A stretch of 64,000 bases of DNA, taken from Flavobacterium sp. J27. GTDB taxonomy: Bacteria > Bacteroidota > Bacteroidia > Flavobacteriales > Flavobacteriaceae. Where the stretch lies: NCBI RefSeq assembly GCF_004303025.1, contig NZ_PJQW01000004.1:131183-195182 (forward strand), given 5' to 3'. The position numbers were made by a program, and so were the translations under genes. This document shows positions 52,714 to 62,242 of this stretch, piece after piece. Numbering within the stretch: the stretch's first letter is position 1; each line of letters begins with the position of its first letter. The notes beneath the pieces are model-generated. The model saw only the letters and a list, made by a program, of their open reading frames with translations, did no database searches and was not told where the DNA came from.

Positions 52714-53985
52714 TTATTTTATAATAGTTTGTTTTCTATCAGGGCCTACAGAAATAACAGAAATAGGAACTTCTAATTCTTTTTCAATAAATTCGATATA
52801 TTCTTTCAGTTCTATTGGAAGCTCTTCATAATTTGTCATACCTGTTAAATCGGCTTGCCAACCTTTTAAAGTTGTGAAAACGGGTTCTACATTTTCTGGC
52901 TCTATATTATAAGGTAGATGTTGAATTTCTTCTCCATTATATTTATAAGCGGTACAAATATCTAGGGTTTCAAAACCTGATAAAACATCCCCTTTCATCA
53001 TATATAATTGTGTTACACCATTTACCTGTACTGCATATTTTAATGCTACAAGATCTAACCAACCACATCTTCTTGGGCGTCCCGTAACTGCACCAAATTC
53101 ATTGCCTACTCGTGCCATTGTTTGTCCTGCTTCATCAAAAAGTTCAGTTGGGAATGGACCACTACCTACACGAGTGGTGTAAGCTTTAAAGATTCCAAAA
53201 ACTTCTTTAACTTTGTTTGGAGCTATTCCTAAGCCTGTACAAGCTCCAGCAGCAGTCGTATTAGATGAAGTTACAAATGGATAAGTACCAAAATCTACGT
53301 CTAATAAAGATCCTTGTGCTCCTTCTGCTAAGATTGATTTTCCTTCTTTTAGCGCTTTGTTTAAGTATTCTTCACTATCGATAAAAGTTAGTTTTTTTAA
53401 TCCTGCAATAGCATCAAAAAACTCTTCTTCCATTTCTTTTAAATCATATTGTAAATCTACATCATAGAAGGCTATCATTGCTTCATGCTTATCTGCTAAA
53501 GCTCTATAACGTGTTTTGAAATCTTCTAATTCGATATCGCCTACACGTAAACCGTTTCTTCCAGTTTTGTCCATGTAAGTTGGTCCAATTCCTTTTAAAG
53601 TTGAACCAATTTTTGCTTTTCCTTTCGAAGCTTCGGACGCTGCGTCTAAAAGACGATGTGTTGGTAAAATAAGGTGTGCTTTTCTTGAAATAAATAATTT
53701 AGATTTTACATCCATGTTAAATTTTTCAAGACCTTCTAATTCTTTTTGGAAAACTACTGGGTCAATTACAACACCATTTCCGATGATATTAATTGCGTTT
53801 TTATGAAAAATTCCTGATGGAATGGTTCTTAAAACGTGTTTTATGCCATCAAATTCTAGTGTGTGACCTGCATTTGGTCCACCTTGAAAGCGAGCAATAA
53901 TATCATATTTTGAAGTTAATACATCGACGATTTTTCCTTTTCCTTCGTCACCCCATTGGAGTCCTAATAATAAATCTACGGTCAT
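52714..53985 (-). CDS. purA: Adenylosuccinate synthetase
   Basis: It joins aspartate to IMP using GTP, on the way to AMP. The 423-residue protein has the N-terminal LGLQWGDEGKGKIVD, GGPNAGHT, KGIGPTYMDKTGRNGLR, GAQGSLLDVDFGTYPFVTSSN, and the Arg-rich TGRPRRCGWLDL, all PurA hallmarks at full length. It ends with a strong hairpin. The Fur-type gene lies 45 bp upstream and may be cotranscribed. Confidence 0.97.
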   Translation of the reverse strand: MTVDLLLGLQWGDEGKGKIVDVLTSKYDIIARFQGGPNAGHTLEFDGIKHVLRTIPSGIFHKNAINIIGNGVVIDPVVFQKELEGLEKFNMDVKSKLFISRKAHLILPTHRLLDAASEASKGKAKIGSTLKGIGPTYMDKTGRNGLRVGDIELEDFKTRYRALADKHEAMIAFYDVDLQYDLKEMEEEFFDAIAGLKKLTFIDSEEYLNKALKEGKSILAEGAQGSLLDVDFGTYPFVTSSNTTAAGACTGLGIAPNKVKEVFGIFKAYTTRVGSGPFPTELFDEAGQTMARVGNEFGAVTGRPRRCGWLDLVALKYAVQVNGVTQLYMMKGDVLSGFETLDICTAYKYNGEEIQHLPYNIEPENVEPVFTTLKGWQADLTGMTNYEELPIELKEYIEFIEKELEVPISVISVGPDRKQTIIK

Positions 53986-54030
53986 TGTAATCTTAGTTGT
54001 TTGTCGTTTAGTCTATTTAAGCAGTTATTT

Positions 54031-54477
54031 TTAATTCTTGTTTTCTTTTTTTGTACCATAGAAATAAAGAGAATGGGTTTGAATATCAATTCCAAACATG
54101 TCCTCCATAGTTTGTTTAATTTGCTGTATCCTTGGGTCACAAAATTCAATTACTTCTCCTGAATCGGTCATGATAATATGATCGTGTTGTTTATCAAAAT
54201 ACGATTTTTCATAATGTGCTTGGTTTTGACCAAATTGGTGGCGTCTAACTAAACCGCATTCTAAAAGTAATTCTATAGTGTTGTAAAGAGTAGCTCTACT
54301 TACTCGGTAGTTTTTGTTTTTCATTTTGATATACAAAGATTCAATATCAAAATGTTCTTTTGAATTGTATATTTCCTGAAGAATTGCATAACGTTCTGGT
54401 GTTTTTCGATGCGCTTTTTCTTCAAGGTATTTGGTAAATACGTTTTTTACAATTTCTTGATTTTTATTGTTTTCCAT
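54031..54477 (-). CDS. Fur-family transcriptional regulator
   Basis: A 148-residue regulator: winged-helix DNA-binding part ([49 protein letters not shown]) and dimerisation part with the family's His-rich metal region [25 protein letters not shown] and a C-terminal THSLYFYG. The CxxC zinc pair usual in Fur (CxxCG before VIEF) is replaced by TDSG and only one Cys is present, so the structural zinc site is missing. Whether it senses iron, zinc or peroxide cannot be read. A perfect -10 lies at 54504-54497. Confidence 0.9.
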   Translation of the reverse strand: MENNKNQEIVKNVFTKYLEEKAHRKTPERYAILQEIYNSKEHFDIESLYIKMKNKNYRVSRATLYNTIELLLECGLVRRHQFGQNQAHYEKSYFDKQHDHIIMTDSGEVIEFCDPRIQQIKQTMEDMFGIDIQTHSLYFYGTKKENKN

Positions 54478-54496
54478 TTGGTTAACTAAATAAATG

Positions 54497-54504
54497 CAAA
54501 GATA
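54497..54504 (-). promoter_or_regulatory. -10 element of the Fur-family gene
   Basis: On the minus strand TATCTTTG, exact consensus, 19 bp before the ATG at 54477. No -33 TTG is seen at 19 bp. Confidence 0.55.
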
Positions 54505-54636
54505 AGTAAACTTAAAGGTTAGTACCTAGTAGTTCTTATTTTTTTTTAACAAAAGTGTTTGATAAGTAATTCTTACAAATGAACCAAATGATTCTAAATA
54601 GAATAAACTTAGTTAGCTAAAAGGGTAATTAATATC

Positions 54637-56856
54637 CTAATTTTGATAAATACGTGTCACTTTGTCTATTCCGTCTACTTTTTTAATATTATCGATTAGT
54701 CGTTTTAAGATGGTGTTATTAGGGACTATAACCGTTATTTTTCCATTGAATACACCTGCTTTTCCACTCAAAGCAATATTTTCTATGTTTACATGCATTT
54801 GGTTAGAAATAACTTTGGTAAGTTCATTGGTTAAACCTAATGTATCCATTCCAGTAATGTTTAACATGGCTCTAAACTCTTCCTGACTAGAATCTATCCA
54901 TTTGGCAGGAATAATTCGATAAGCGTAATTAGATTGTAAGCTGATGGCATTCGGACAATCTTTACGGTGTACTTTTATTCCTTCGCTTATAGTAATAAAA
55001 CCAAAAACTTCGTCACCAGGAATTGGGTTGCAACATGCAGAAAGTTTATAATCTAATTTTTCTTGTTCCAAACCGAAAACGAGCATGTCATATTTTTTAC
55101 TAATTTCATTTTTTTCGATTTGTTCTGGTTTTGTTACGTTTCCTCTATTAAAAGGTTTTTTTAAGAAATTTACTAGTGTGTTGCTTTTTTGAGCAGCGTA
55201 ATCTTTTAATTTTTGATTTTCGATTGCGCCAATTCCTACGCGATAAAACAAATCGAGGCTAGTTTGTAGTTTAAAATAGTTTACTAACTCATTTATGGTT
55301 GTTTCATTTAAAGTAATTTTTAAATGACGTAACTTACGGTTTAAAATTTCTTTTCCTTCTTCGGCTACTTTTTTAGTGTTCTCGTTGAGTGAGTTTTTAA
55401 TTTTATTTTTTGCTCTAGAAGTGGTTACATAATCAAGCCATTGTACTGTAGGTTTTTGATTTGGAGAAGTAATAACCTCTACTTGATCACCACTGTTGAG
55501 AATGTAATTTAAGGGAACTAATTTTCCATTTACTTTTGTTCCTCTAGTTTTAGAACCAATATCTGTATGAATACTAAAAGCAAAATCGAGCGTGGTGGCT
55601 CCTTTTGGTAATGATTTTAAATCGCCTTTAGGAGTAAAAACATAAATCTCTTTAGAATATAAATTGAGTTTAAAATCCTCCACAAAATCTACCGCATTTG
55701 CAGCCTGACTTTCTAAAGCTTCTTTTAATTGATTTAGCCAAATTTCTAAACCATGTTCTTCAGAACCTACACCTTTATATTTATAATGTGCCGCATATCC
55801 TTTTTCTGCAATTTCATCCATTCGTTCACTACGCACTTGGATTTCAACCCATCGTCCTTTGGGTCCCATTACAGTGATGTGAAGCGCTTCATAACCTGTC
55901 GATTTTGGTGATGAAATCCAGTCACGTAAACGACTTGGACTAGGTCTGTAATGGTCAGTAACTACCGAATAGATTTTCCACGCTAAGAATTTTTCATCGT
56001 GTGGATTAGATTTATAGATAATTCGTAATGCAAATTTGTCGTATACTTCATCAAAAGTAACTCCTTGTACTCTCATTTTTCTTCGAATGGAGTAAATCGA
56101 TTTTGGTCGTCCTTTAATGGTGAAGTTAATACCCTCTTCTTCTAAGGATTTTGAAAGTACGTCAGAAATTGTTTTTATGTAAGCATCTTGCTCTTGTTTA
56201 GTCTCTTTTATTTTACTTACAATTTCTTGATATACATCTGGTTCTGTATATTTTAAGCCTAAATCTTCTAATTGGGTTTTTATATTGTATAATCCTAATC
56301 GGTGAGCAAGAGGAGCATAAATGTATAAGGTTTCTGATGCGATTTTGGCTTGTTTATACTCTGCCATACTGTCCATAGTTTGCATATTGTGCAAACGGTC
56401 TGCAATTTTAATTAATATTACTCTAACGTCATCATTAAGCGTGAGTAACATTTTACGGAAATTTTCTGCTTGTACAGAAACATCTTGATCTGTTTTTACT
56501 TTAGCAATTTTAGTTAATCCTTCTACAATTCTGGCAATATTGGGATTAAACATTTTGGTAATATCATCTACAGTAATATCAGTATCTTCAACAACATCAT
56601 GCATTAAAGCAGCAGCAATTGACGTAGCTCCCAAACCAATTTCAGATGCTACAATTTTTGCCACAGCAATAGGATGGAAAATATAGGCTTCTCCAGATTT
56701 TCTTCTTTGATCTTTGTGTGCATCTACAGCTACATCAAAAGCTTTTCTGATTAATTTTTTATCTTCTGTAGTAAGTGTTTGATAACTAATGCGTAACAAT
56801 TCTTTGTATTCTTGCGCAATAGCTTTATTTTCTGCTTCTAAATCAATCTCGGTCAT
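54637..56856 (-). CDS. RelA/SpoT-family (p)ppGpp synthetase/hydrolase
   Basis: The stringent-response enzyme that makes and degrades (p)ppGpp. The 739-residue protein has an HD hydrolase domain (FHPIAVAKI, AALMHDVVEDTD, DRLHNMQTM), a synthetase domain (GRPKSIYSIRRKM, DKFALRIIY, YEALHITVMGPKGRWVEIQVRS), a TGS domain (EIYVFTPKGDLKSLPKGATTLDFAF), a helical region with a Cys-rich part (LSACCNPIPGDEVFGF) and a C-terminal ACT domain. Both catalytic halves retain their key motifs, so it is likely bifunctional Rel. It is alone in its transcript. Confidence 0.96.
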   Translation of the reverse strand: MTEIDLEAENKAIAQEYKELLRISYQTLTTEDKKLIRKAFDVAVDAHKDQRRKSGEAYIFHPIAVAKIVASEIGLGATSIAAALMHDVVEDTDITVDDITKMFNPNIARIVEGLTKIAKVKTDQDVSVQAENFRKMLLTLNDDVRVILIKIADRLHNMQTMDSMAEYKQAKIASETLYIYAPLAHRLGLYNIKTQLEDLGLKYTEPDVYQEIVSKIKETKQEQDAYIKTISDVLSKSLEEEGINFTIKGRPKSIYSIRRKMRVQGVTFDEVYDKFALRIIYKSNPHDEKFLAWKIYSVVTDHYRPSPSRLRDWISSPKSTGYEALHITVMGPKGRWVEIQVRSERMDEIAEKGYAAHYKYKGVGSEEHGLEIWLNQLKEALESQAANAVDFVEDFKLNLYSKEIYVFTPKGDLKSLPKGATTLDFAFSIHTDIGSKTRGTKVNGKLVPLNYILNSGDQVEVITSPNQKPTVQWLDYVTTSRAKNKIKNSLNENTKKVAEEGKEILNRKLRHLKITLNETTINELVNYFKLQTSLDLFYRVGIGAIENQKLKDYAAQKSNTLVNFLKKPFNRGNVTKPEQIEKNEISKKYDMLVFGLEQEKLDYKLSACCNPIPGDEVFGFITISEGIKVHRKDCPNAISLQSNYAYRIIPAKWIDSSQEEFRAMLNITGMDTLGLTNELTKVISNQMHVNIENIALSGKAGVFNGKITVIVPNNTILKRLIDNIKKVDGIDKVTRIYQN

Positions 56857-56916
56857 AGGGCATCTTTATAACAGTTAAAGTTATAACAAAGTTATGGATT
56901 GTGCAATAGCTAATTT

Positions 56917-56984
56917 AGAAATCAGAAGTTAGAAAAGTTGAAAATTAAAAGTATTCCTTTAACCAACAACCAACAACCAAAAAA
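56917..56984. repeat. Short heptamer-like arrays between relA/spoT and the TrmH-family gene
   Basis: AGAAATC, AGAAGTT, AGAAAAG are in phase 7 at 56917-56937. CCAACAA, CCAACAA, CCAAAAA are in phase 7 at 56964-56984. The stretch 56857-56997 has no gene; the arrays are its only structure. Confidence 0.6.
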
Positions 56985-56997
56985 ACAACCACTTCAT

Positions 56998-57786
56998 CTA
57001 AAACCCTCTTTGTCTTTTGGCTTCAAAAAGTAAAATAGCAGCTGCTACCGAAACATTCATGGAATCAATTTCTCCTTGCATGGGTATTATGATGTTTTGA
57101 GTACTTTCAGTTCTCCAAATATCGGTTAAACCAGTTGCTTCTGTTCCTACGACTAAGGCAGTAGGTGAGGTGTAATCAATTTTATGGTATTCGTTAGAAT
57201 TTTGTAAAGTGGCACTGTAAAAAGCAATTCCATTCTCTTTTAAAAAAGCAATAATTTCACTTGAAGTTCCTGTAGCAATTTGTCTGGTGAATAAGCAACC
57301 CACACTTGAGCGTACAATATTAGGGTTGTATAAATCACTTTTTGGATCTGCAATAATTACAGCATCGATATTTGCGGCATCAGCGGTTCGTAGTAAAGCG
57401 CCAATATTTCCTGGTTTTTCAATCGATTCTGCTATTAAAATTAACGGGTTTTTACTTAGTTTTAAATCAGACAAATACAATGATTTGGTTTGAGCAACAG
57501 CCAAAATACCTTCGGTGGTGTCTCGATAGGCTAATTTTTGATATACCTCTTTAGAAATTTCAATTCTTTCAATATTAGAATCGCCAAAACTTTGATAATC
57601 TGTATTTTGCATTACTTCTGGGCAAAAAAGTAAGGTGTTTAAGACATAACCTCCTTTAATGGCTAATTCAATTTCTCTTTTTCCTTCAATTAAAAAAGTG
57701 CCAGTTTGTTTTCGGGTTTTGGCTTTTTCTTGTAATTGAACTAATGATTTGATATATGGATTTTGTACGGAAGTGATTTGTTTCAT
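56998..57786 (-). CDS. TrmH/SpoU-family RNA 2'-O-methyltransferase
   Basis: A 262-residue RNA methyltransferase. N-terminal RNA-binding substrate domain (SVQNPYIKSLVQLQEKAK, GTFLIEGKREIELAIK), then the knotted SpoU domain: PGNIGALLRTADAANIDAVI, NIVRSSVGCLFT, ALVVGTEATGLTD and IPMQGEIDSMNVSVAAAILL. Motifs 1-3 of the family are all present. It probably 2'-O-methylates 23S rRNA or tRNA; the exact nucleotide is not predictable here. It is monocistronic, downstream of relA/spoT. Confidence 0.93.
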   Translation of the reverse strand: MKQITSVQNPYIKSLVQLQEKAKTRKQTGTFLIEGKREIELAIKGGYVLNTLLFCPEVMQNTDYQSFGDSNIERIEISKEVYQKLAYRDTTEGILAVAQTKSLYLSDLKLSKNPLILIAESIEKPGNIGALLRTADAANIDAVIIADPKSDLYNPNIVRSSVGCLFTRQIATGTSSEIIAFLKENGIAFYSATLQNSNEYHKIDYTSPTALVVGTEATGLTDIWRTESTQNIIIPMQGEIDSMNVSVAAAILLFEAKRQRGF

Positions 57787-57856
57787 CTAGAAGCGACTAT
57801 TTGTTGTAAAATTACAAAAGATATTCTTTTTTTATACAGGTTCTCATAAAATAAAA

Positions 57857-57885
57857 AATCTCACAATAATTTGTATTGTGAGATT
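57857..57885 (-). terminator. Terminator of the amidohydrolase operon
   Basis: A 12-bp perfect stem AATCTCACAATA (57857-57868) / TATTGTGAGATT (57874-57885) with loop ATTTG, followed on the minus strand by a T run. Confidence 0.9.
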
Positions 57886-57909
57886 GTATTGATGTGTAAA
57901 GTAATTATT

Positions 57910-59205
57910 TTATTGTTTAGTTTGAGATTCAAACTTTTCCTTATAGCGATCATATAATTCAGTTTGGTGACTTTGCAAGCTAATGTTACGACCATCTATA
58001 AAAGCAGTAGTTACATTATTTGACGCAATGTCTAAAGCATCACCTTCAGAAATAAATAAAGTGGCACTTTTTCCCACTTCTAGAGTACCATATTGTGTAT
58101 CGATACCTAAAATTTTAGCCGTATTAGAAGTGATTAATTGTAAGGCTTTTTCTTTATTCATTCCCCATGCTACACATGTTCCTGCATAAAATGGTAAGTT
58201 TCTAATTTGCATACGTTCCATATCGCCTGCATTTTGTAGCCCAACTAAAACACCTGCATCATCTAATAATTTGGCATTTTTGTAAGGTAAATTAACATCT
58301 TCATCTTCAAGAAGCGGTAAATCGTGTACGCGACGTAATAAAACCGAAACATTATTTTCTTTTAATAGCGGAATGTTTTTAAAAGCATAATAACCACCTA
58401 CTAATGTCAATTTTTTAATGTTGTTTTTCTTTTTAAATAAAACAGCATCAACAATTTCTTTTTCACCATCGACATGAACAAAAAGTGTTTTATCTCCTGT
58501 ATCTAAACCTTTCATGGCTTCATATGGAATGTCTCTTACAGAAGAATTAGCTGTAAAATAGGCTTTAGCATCGTTATAAAAATCTTGAATTTCGGTAACT
58601 TGTTTTTCATAATTTTTATTAGGTTCAATCCCTCCTGGTTCAGCCCACCAACCCGATCTTGAAAAACTTCTTGGCCAACTTAAATGAATGCCGTCATTTT
58701 CTTTAATTACAGCATCTTCCCAGTTCCAAGCATCTAATTGTACTACAGATGAGGTTCCAGAAATACGTCCGCCTCTAGGCGCAATTTGTGCTAATAGAAC
58801 ACCATTTGGTCTTGCCGCTTCTACTAAACCAGATTCTGTATTATAGGCAATGATACTCCTAATGTGTGGATTCATTTCGCCCATTTCACTTTCGTCATCG
58901 GAAGCTTTAACAGCATCAATTTCTACAAGACCCAGTGTTGCATTGGCGCCAATAAAACCAGGATAAATATGTTTTTTTGAAGCGTCAATAGTAATATCGT
59001 GTTTTTCAGGTTTGAAATTAGTTCCATCCTGAATCATAGCAATTTTCCCTTCTTTAATAGAAATGATACTATTCTCAATTACTTTTCCATTTCCTAAATG
59101 TGCTTTTCCTCCAGTAATTAAAATACTTTTAGTTTGTTTTGGAGCAGGTGTTTGCTGACCAAAAGTCAAACTACTTAATAAGAATAGGAATATATATTTT
59201 TTCAT
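57910..59205 (-). CDS. Exported amidohydrolase-like protein lacking the metal-binding HxH
   Basis: A 431-residue exported protein: signal peptide MKKYIFLFLLSSLTFGQQ, then an amidohydrolase-type fold with ILITGGKAHLGNGKVI, IDASKKHIYPGFIGANATLGL (the place where HxH normally follows PG.ID), and the C-terminal family segment KALQLITSNTAKILGIDTQYGTLEVGKSATLFI. GANAT replaces the metal-binding HxH, so it may not be catalytic and may act as a subunit or partner of the larger protein encoded 19 bp upstream. A terminator lies downstream at 57857-57885. Reading and fold are clear; activity is not. Confidence 0.82.
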   Translation of the reverse strand: MKKYIFLFLLSSLTFGQQTPAPKQTKSILITGGKAHLGNGKVIENSIISIKEGKIAMIQDGTNFKPEKHDITIDASKKHIYPGFIGANATLGLVEIDAVKASDDESEMGEMNPHIRSIIAYNTESGLVEAARPNGVLLAQIAPRGGRISGTSSVVQLDAWNWEDAVIKENDGIHLSWPRSFSRSGWWAEPGGIEPNKNYEKQVTEIQDFYNDAKAYFTANSSVRDIPYEAMKGLDTGDKTLFVHVDGEKEIVDAVLFKKKNNIKKLTLVGGYYAFKNIPLLKENNVSVLLRRVHDLPLLEDEDVNLPYKNAKLLDDAGVLVGLQNAGDMERMQIRNLPFYAGTCVAWGMNKEKALQLITSNTAKILGIDTQYGTLEVGKSATLFISEGDALDIASNNVTTAFIDGRNISLQSHQTELYDRYKEKFESQTKQ

Positions 59206-59224
59206 AAGATTTCAGCGTTTAAGA

Positions 59225-62200
59225 TTATTGGTATTTGGCATGAGAAACGACACAGTTTTCACCTAAGGTGTCACAATGATAGTGCCCTACATCTTTTTTC
59301 TTCGGAGCTTGGGTTTTTAAACCTTTGTTTTTGGCTTCTAAAAGACTGTTTGTTAATTCGCTTCTTTGTTTTTGAATGGAGGCAAGTGTTATATTCTCTT
59401 TTTCCAAATCATAGAAAATGATTCCGTCTACTACTGTTTTTTCAGCTTTTGCATAAATAGATAGTGGATTAGCAGTCCAAAGTACTACATCAGCATCTTT
59501 ACCTACTTTAATACTTCCTATTTTATCATCTACTTGTAACAATTTTGCTGGATTTAAGGTGACAAATTTCCAAGCTTCTTCTTCTGAGACATTCCCGTAT
59601 TTCACTGCTTTTCCTGCTTCTTGGTTTAAGCGTCGCGACATTTCAGCATCATCAGAATTAATAGAAACCACCACACCTTGACCGTTCATTAAGGCTGCAT
59701 TGTAAGGAATTGCATCTTTCACTTCGTATTTGTAACCCCACCAATCTGCAAAAGTAGAACCACCTACACCATGTTCTGCCATTTTATCAGCCACTTTGTA
59801 ACCTTCTAAAATGTGCGTAAACGTTTGGATTTTGAAATTAAAACGTTCTGCTAATTTCATTAACATATTAATTTCAGATTGTACATAAGAGTGACAGGTA
59901 ATGAAACGTTTTCTGTCTAGGATTTGTCCTAAAACTTCCATTTCAATATCAAAACGAGGCGCTACTTTGTTTTTTGCTTTGTTTGCATTGTAGTCTGCCC
60001 ATTCTTTTTTGTATTCTAAAGCTCTAGTAAAATAATCTTCATATACTTGTTCTACGCCCATTCTAGTTTGTGGAAAACGACCGCTACCCCAATTGGATTG
60101 TTTTACGTTTTCACCTAAAGCAAATTTGATGTATTTAGGAGCGTCTTTTACTAACATTTCGTCTGGAGTATAGCCCCATTTTAATTTGATAAATGCAGCA
60201 CGACCACCAATTGGGTTGGCTGAACCGTGTAACAAATTAGCAGAAGTAACACCTCCAGAAAGATTTCTATAGATGTTAATATCATCTGAATTAACTACGT
60301 CTTCAATCGTTACTTCAGCTGAGGAATTTTGGCCACCCTCATTCACACCTCTAGAAATAGCAATATGCGAGTGTTCGTCGATGATACCCGCTGTTAAATG
60401 TTTACCAGTTGCATCTACGATTTTTGCATTTGGAGCTGAAAGATTTTTACCAATTTGAGTAATCTTACCGTTTTGAATTAATACATCGGTTTCTGTAAGA
60501 GTACCTTCTTTTTCACCTGTCCAAACCGTTGCATTTTTAAACAAAATCGTTTCTTGTGTTGGTTTTACTGTATTACCGTAAGCGATATTTGGATAAGTAA
60601 TGGGAACCATTTCTGGGACTTTTTTATCGTCTTTTTTATCGTTTTTATCGTCTTTTTTATCAGTGGTTTCTTTTTTACTAGCTACCCAAGTGGTTTCAGA
60701 CCCATTTTCCAATACCGCTTTTCCTTCTAAAATAGTTTTGTTTTTAATACCAGTTAGGCGATAGAAAGAAGTATTTGTAGTGTCTTTTGTTTTAATTACT
60801 AATGTAATCCACGGTTCTTTATAGGTTAATTTTGTTCCGTAGTTGAGACTGTCTTTGTTAACTTTTGCATCTAATTTGTCTAATTCACCTGTGATAGCAA
60901 GCTCAAATGTTTGTTGGTTAAACACCAAATCATAAGTACCACGAATATCATCCACATTCATTTTGTCTAAGATATTTCTATTTCCTTGTACCCAGTTTTC
61001 ATGAATGGTACTTTTATCGTCGAAAATATCTCCAGAAACAATAATAAAGTTGGCTAAAGCTCCTTTTTTCAATACACCTAAAGCATCTGATTGTTTTAAG
61101 ATTTTAGCAGGAGTTTCTGTTAAAGCTGCCAAGGCTTTTTCCTTTGGTAAACCATATAAAACTGCTTTTCTAAGGTTTTCCAAAAAGTCTTTTGGTTTTT
61201 TATTATCATTAGCAGTCAATACAAAATTAATATTGTTTTCTGCTAAGATTTTTAAATTGAATGGTGCTTGGTTCCAAAATTTCATATCGCTTAAACTCAC
61301 TTGTTGGGCTAGATATGGATCTGAAACGTCATAAGCTTCTGGGAAGTCTAAAGGAATAATATAGGTGGCACCTGTTTTTTTTATTTCTTCAATTTTTTCG
61401 AATTCGTCACCGTTTCCTTTGATAATATAATTTACACCAAATTCTTTACCTATTTTATAAACTCTAAGTTTGTTTAATATGTCGCCTGCATCGAAAATTT
61501 GAATTAGGTTTTTATTAGCATTAAAACTTTCTAAAGATAAGTCTTTGGTTTTAGAACTTCCAGTTGCATACCATTTTGCGTCGTGGTATACTTGACGAAT
61601 TAAAGCCATACTTCCCATTAAAGAGGAGGGATAGCTTTGGTTACTAAATTTACTTCTGTTGAAGGTGAAATGCTGAGATACTTTAGTATTTAAAATTCGT
61701 TTTGCATTATTATCTGTATCGTTTAAAGTCCATAAAAGCCCCGTTCCAGCTATGATACCATCGTTATGGTGGCTTACTACTGTTCCGAAACCAATTTCGC
61801 GAAGAGAAGCGGCTGCTTTATCATCATATTTTAAATTTTCGTAAGCATTAAATTCTGGTTTTACGTGGTCATTCCAGTAATAACCTTCTCTTGAAGCATC
61901 GTATTGCGTTACAAATCCTCTTCTCGGTGCTGGTTGTGGTTTATTTATACCAAATTCGCTATAGATGTCTATAAAAGAAGGGTAGATGACTTTGTCTGTT
62001 GCGTCTATTACAGTAGCATTTTTGGGTACATTAACGGCTGTACCTACGTCTATAATTTTTCCATCTTTAAAAAGGAGTGTTGCTTTGTCTAGTTTTTGAG
62101 TAGCAGACACATAGATGGTTGCATTAGTAATGGCAACATGATTTTTAAAGGATTGTTTTACCCCGTCGTTTTTGGGAAAATACTCTTGTGCATTTCCAAT

Positions 62201-62242
62201 AAAAGACCAAAGTAAAACAACTAAGAACGTACAAATTCTCAT
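59225..62242 (-). CDS. Exported double amidohydrolase-domain protein
   Basis: A 1005-residue exported protein with a signal peptide (ICTFLVVLLWSFIGNAQ). First domain (about 30-440): amidohydrolase-like with YPSFIDIYSEFGI where HxH is missing, ending ALTETPAKILKQSDALGVLKKGALANFIIV. A linker rich in Lys/Asp follows (DKKDDKNDKKDDKK). Second domain (about 590-985): intact metal motif TAGIIDEHSHIAI (HxH), THILEGYKVAD, SINSDDAEMSRRLNQEAGKAV and the usual C-terminal ending. So one active and one degenerate module on one chain. It is followed 19 bp later by another degenerate amidohydrolase. Family members in Bacteroidota are described as imidazolonepropionase-like; substrate is unknown, and a peptidase or hydrolase of cyclic amides would fit. 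Confidence 0.85.
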   Translation of the reverse strand: MRICTFLVVLLWSFIGNAQEYFPKNDGVKQSFKNHVAITNATIYVSATQKLDKATLLFKDGKIIDVGTAVNVPKNATVIDATDKVIYPSFIDIYSEFGINKPQPAPRRGFVTQYDASREGYYWNDHVKPEFNAYENLKYDDKAAASLREIGFGTVVSHHNDGIIAGTGLLWTLNDTDNNAKRILNTKVSQHFTFNRSKFSNQSYPSSLMGSMALIRQVYHDAKWYATGSSKTKDLSLESFNANKNLIQIFDAGDILNKLRVYKIGKEFGVNYIIKGNGDEFEKIEEIKKTGATYIIPLDFPEAYDVSDPYLAQQVSLSDMKFWNQAPFNLKILAENNINFVLTANDNKKPKDFLENLRKAVLYGLPKEKALAALTETPAKILKQSDALGVLKKGALANFIIVSGDIFDDKSTIHENWVQGNRNILDKMNVDDIRGTYDLVFNQQTFELAITGELDKLDAKVNKDSLNYGTKLTYKEPWITLVIKTKDTTNTSFYRLTGIKNKTILEGKAVLENGSETTWVASKKETTDKKDDKNDKKDDKKVPEMVPITYPNIAYGNTVKPTQETILFKNATVWTGEKEGTLTETDVLIQNGKITQIGKNLSAPNAKIVDATGKHLTAGIIDEHSHIAISRGVNEGGQNSSAEVTIEDVVNSDDINIYRNLSGGVTSANLLHGSANPIGGRAAFIKLKWGYTPDEMLVKDAPKYIKFALGENVKQSNWGSGRFPQTRMGVEQVYEDYFTRALEYKKEWADYNANKAKNKVAPRFDIEMEVLGQILDRKRFITCHSYVQSEINMLMKLAERFNFKIQTFTHILEGYKVADKMAEHGVGGSTFADWWGYKYEVKDAIPYNAALMNGQGVVVSINSDDAEMSRRLNQEAGKAVKYGNVSEEEAWKFVTLNPAKLLQVDDKIGSIKVGKDADVVLWTANPLSIYAKAEKTVVDGIIFYDLEKENITLASIQKQRSELTNSLLEAKNKGLKTQAPKKKDVGHYHCDTLGENCVVSHAKYQ

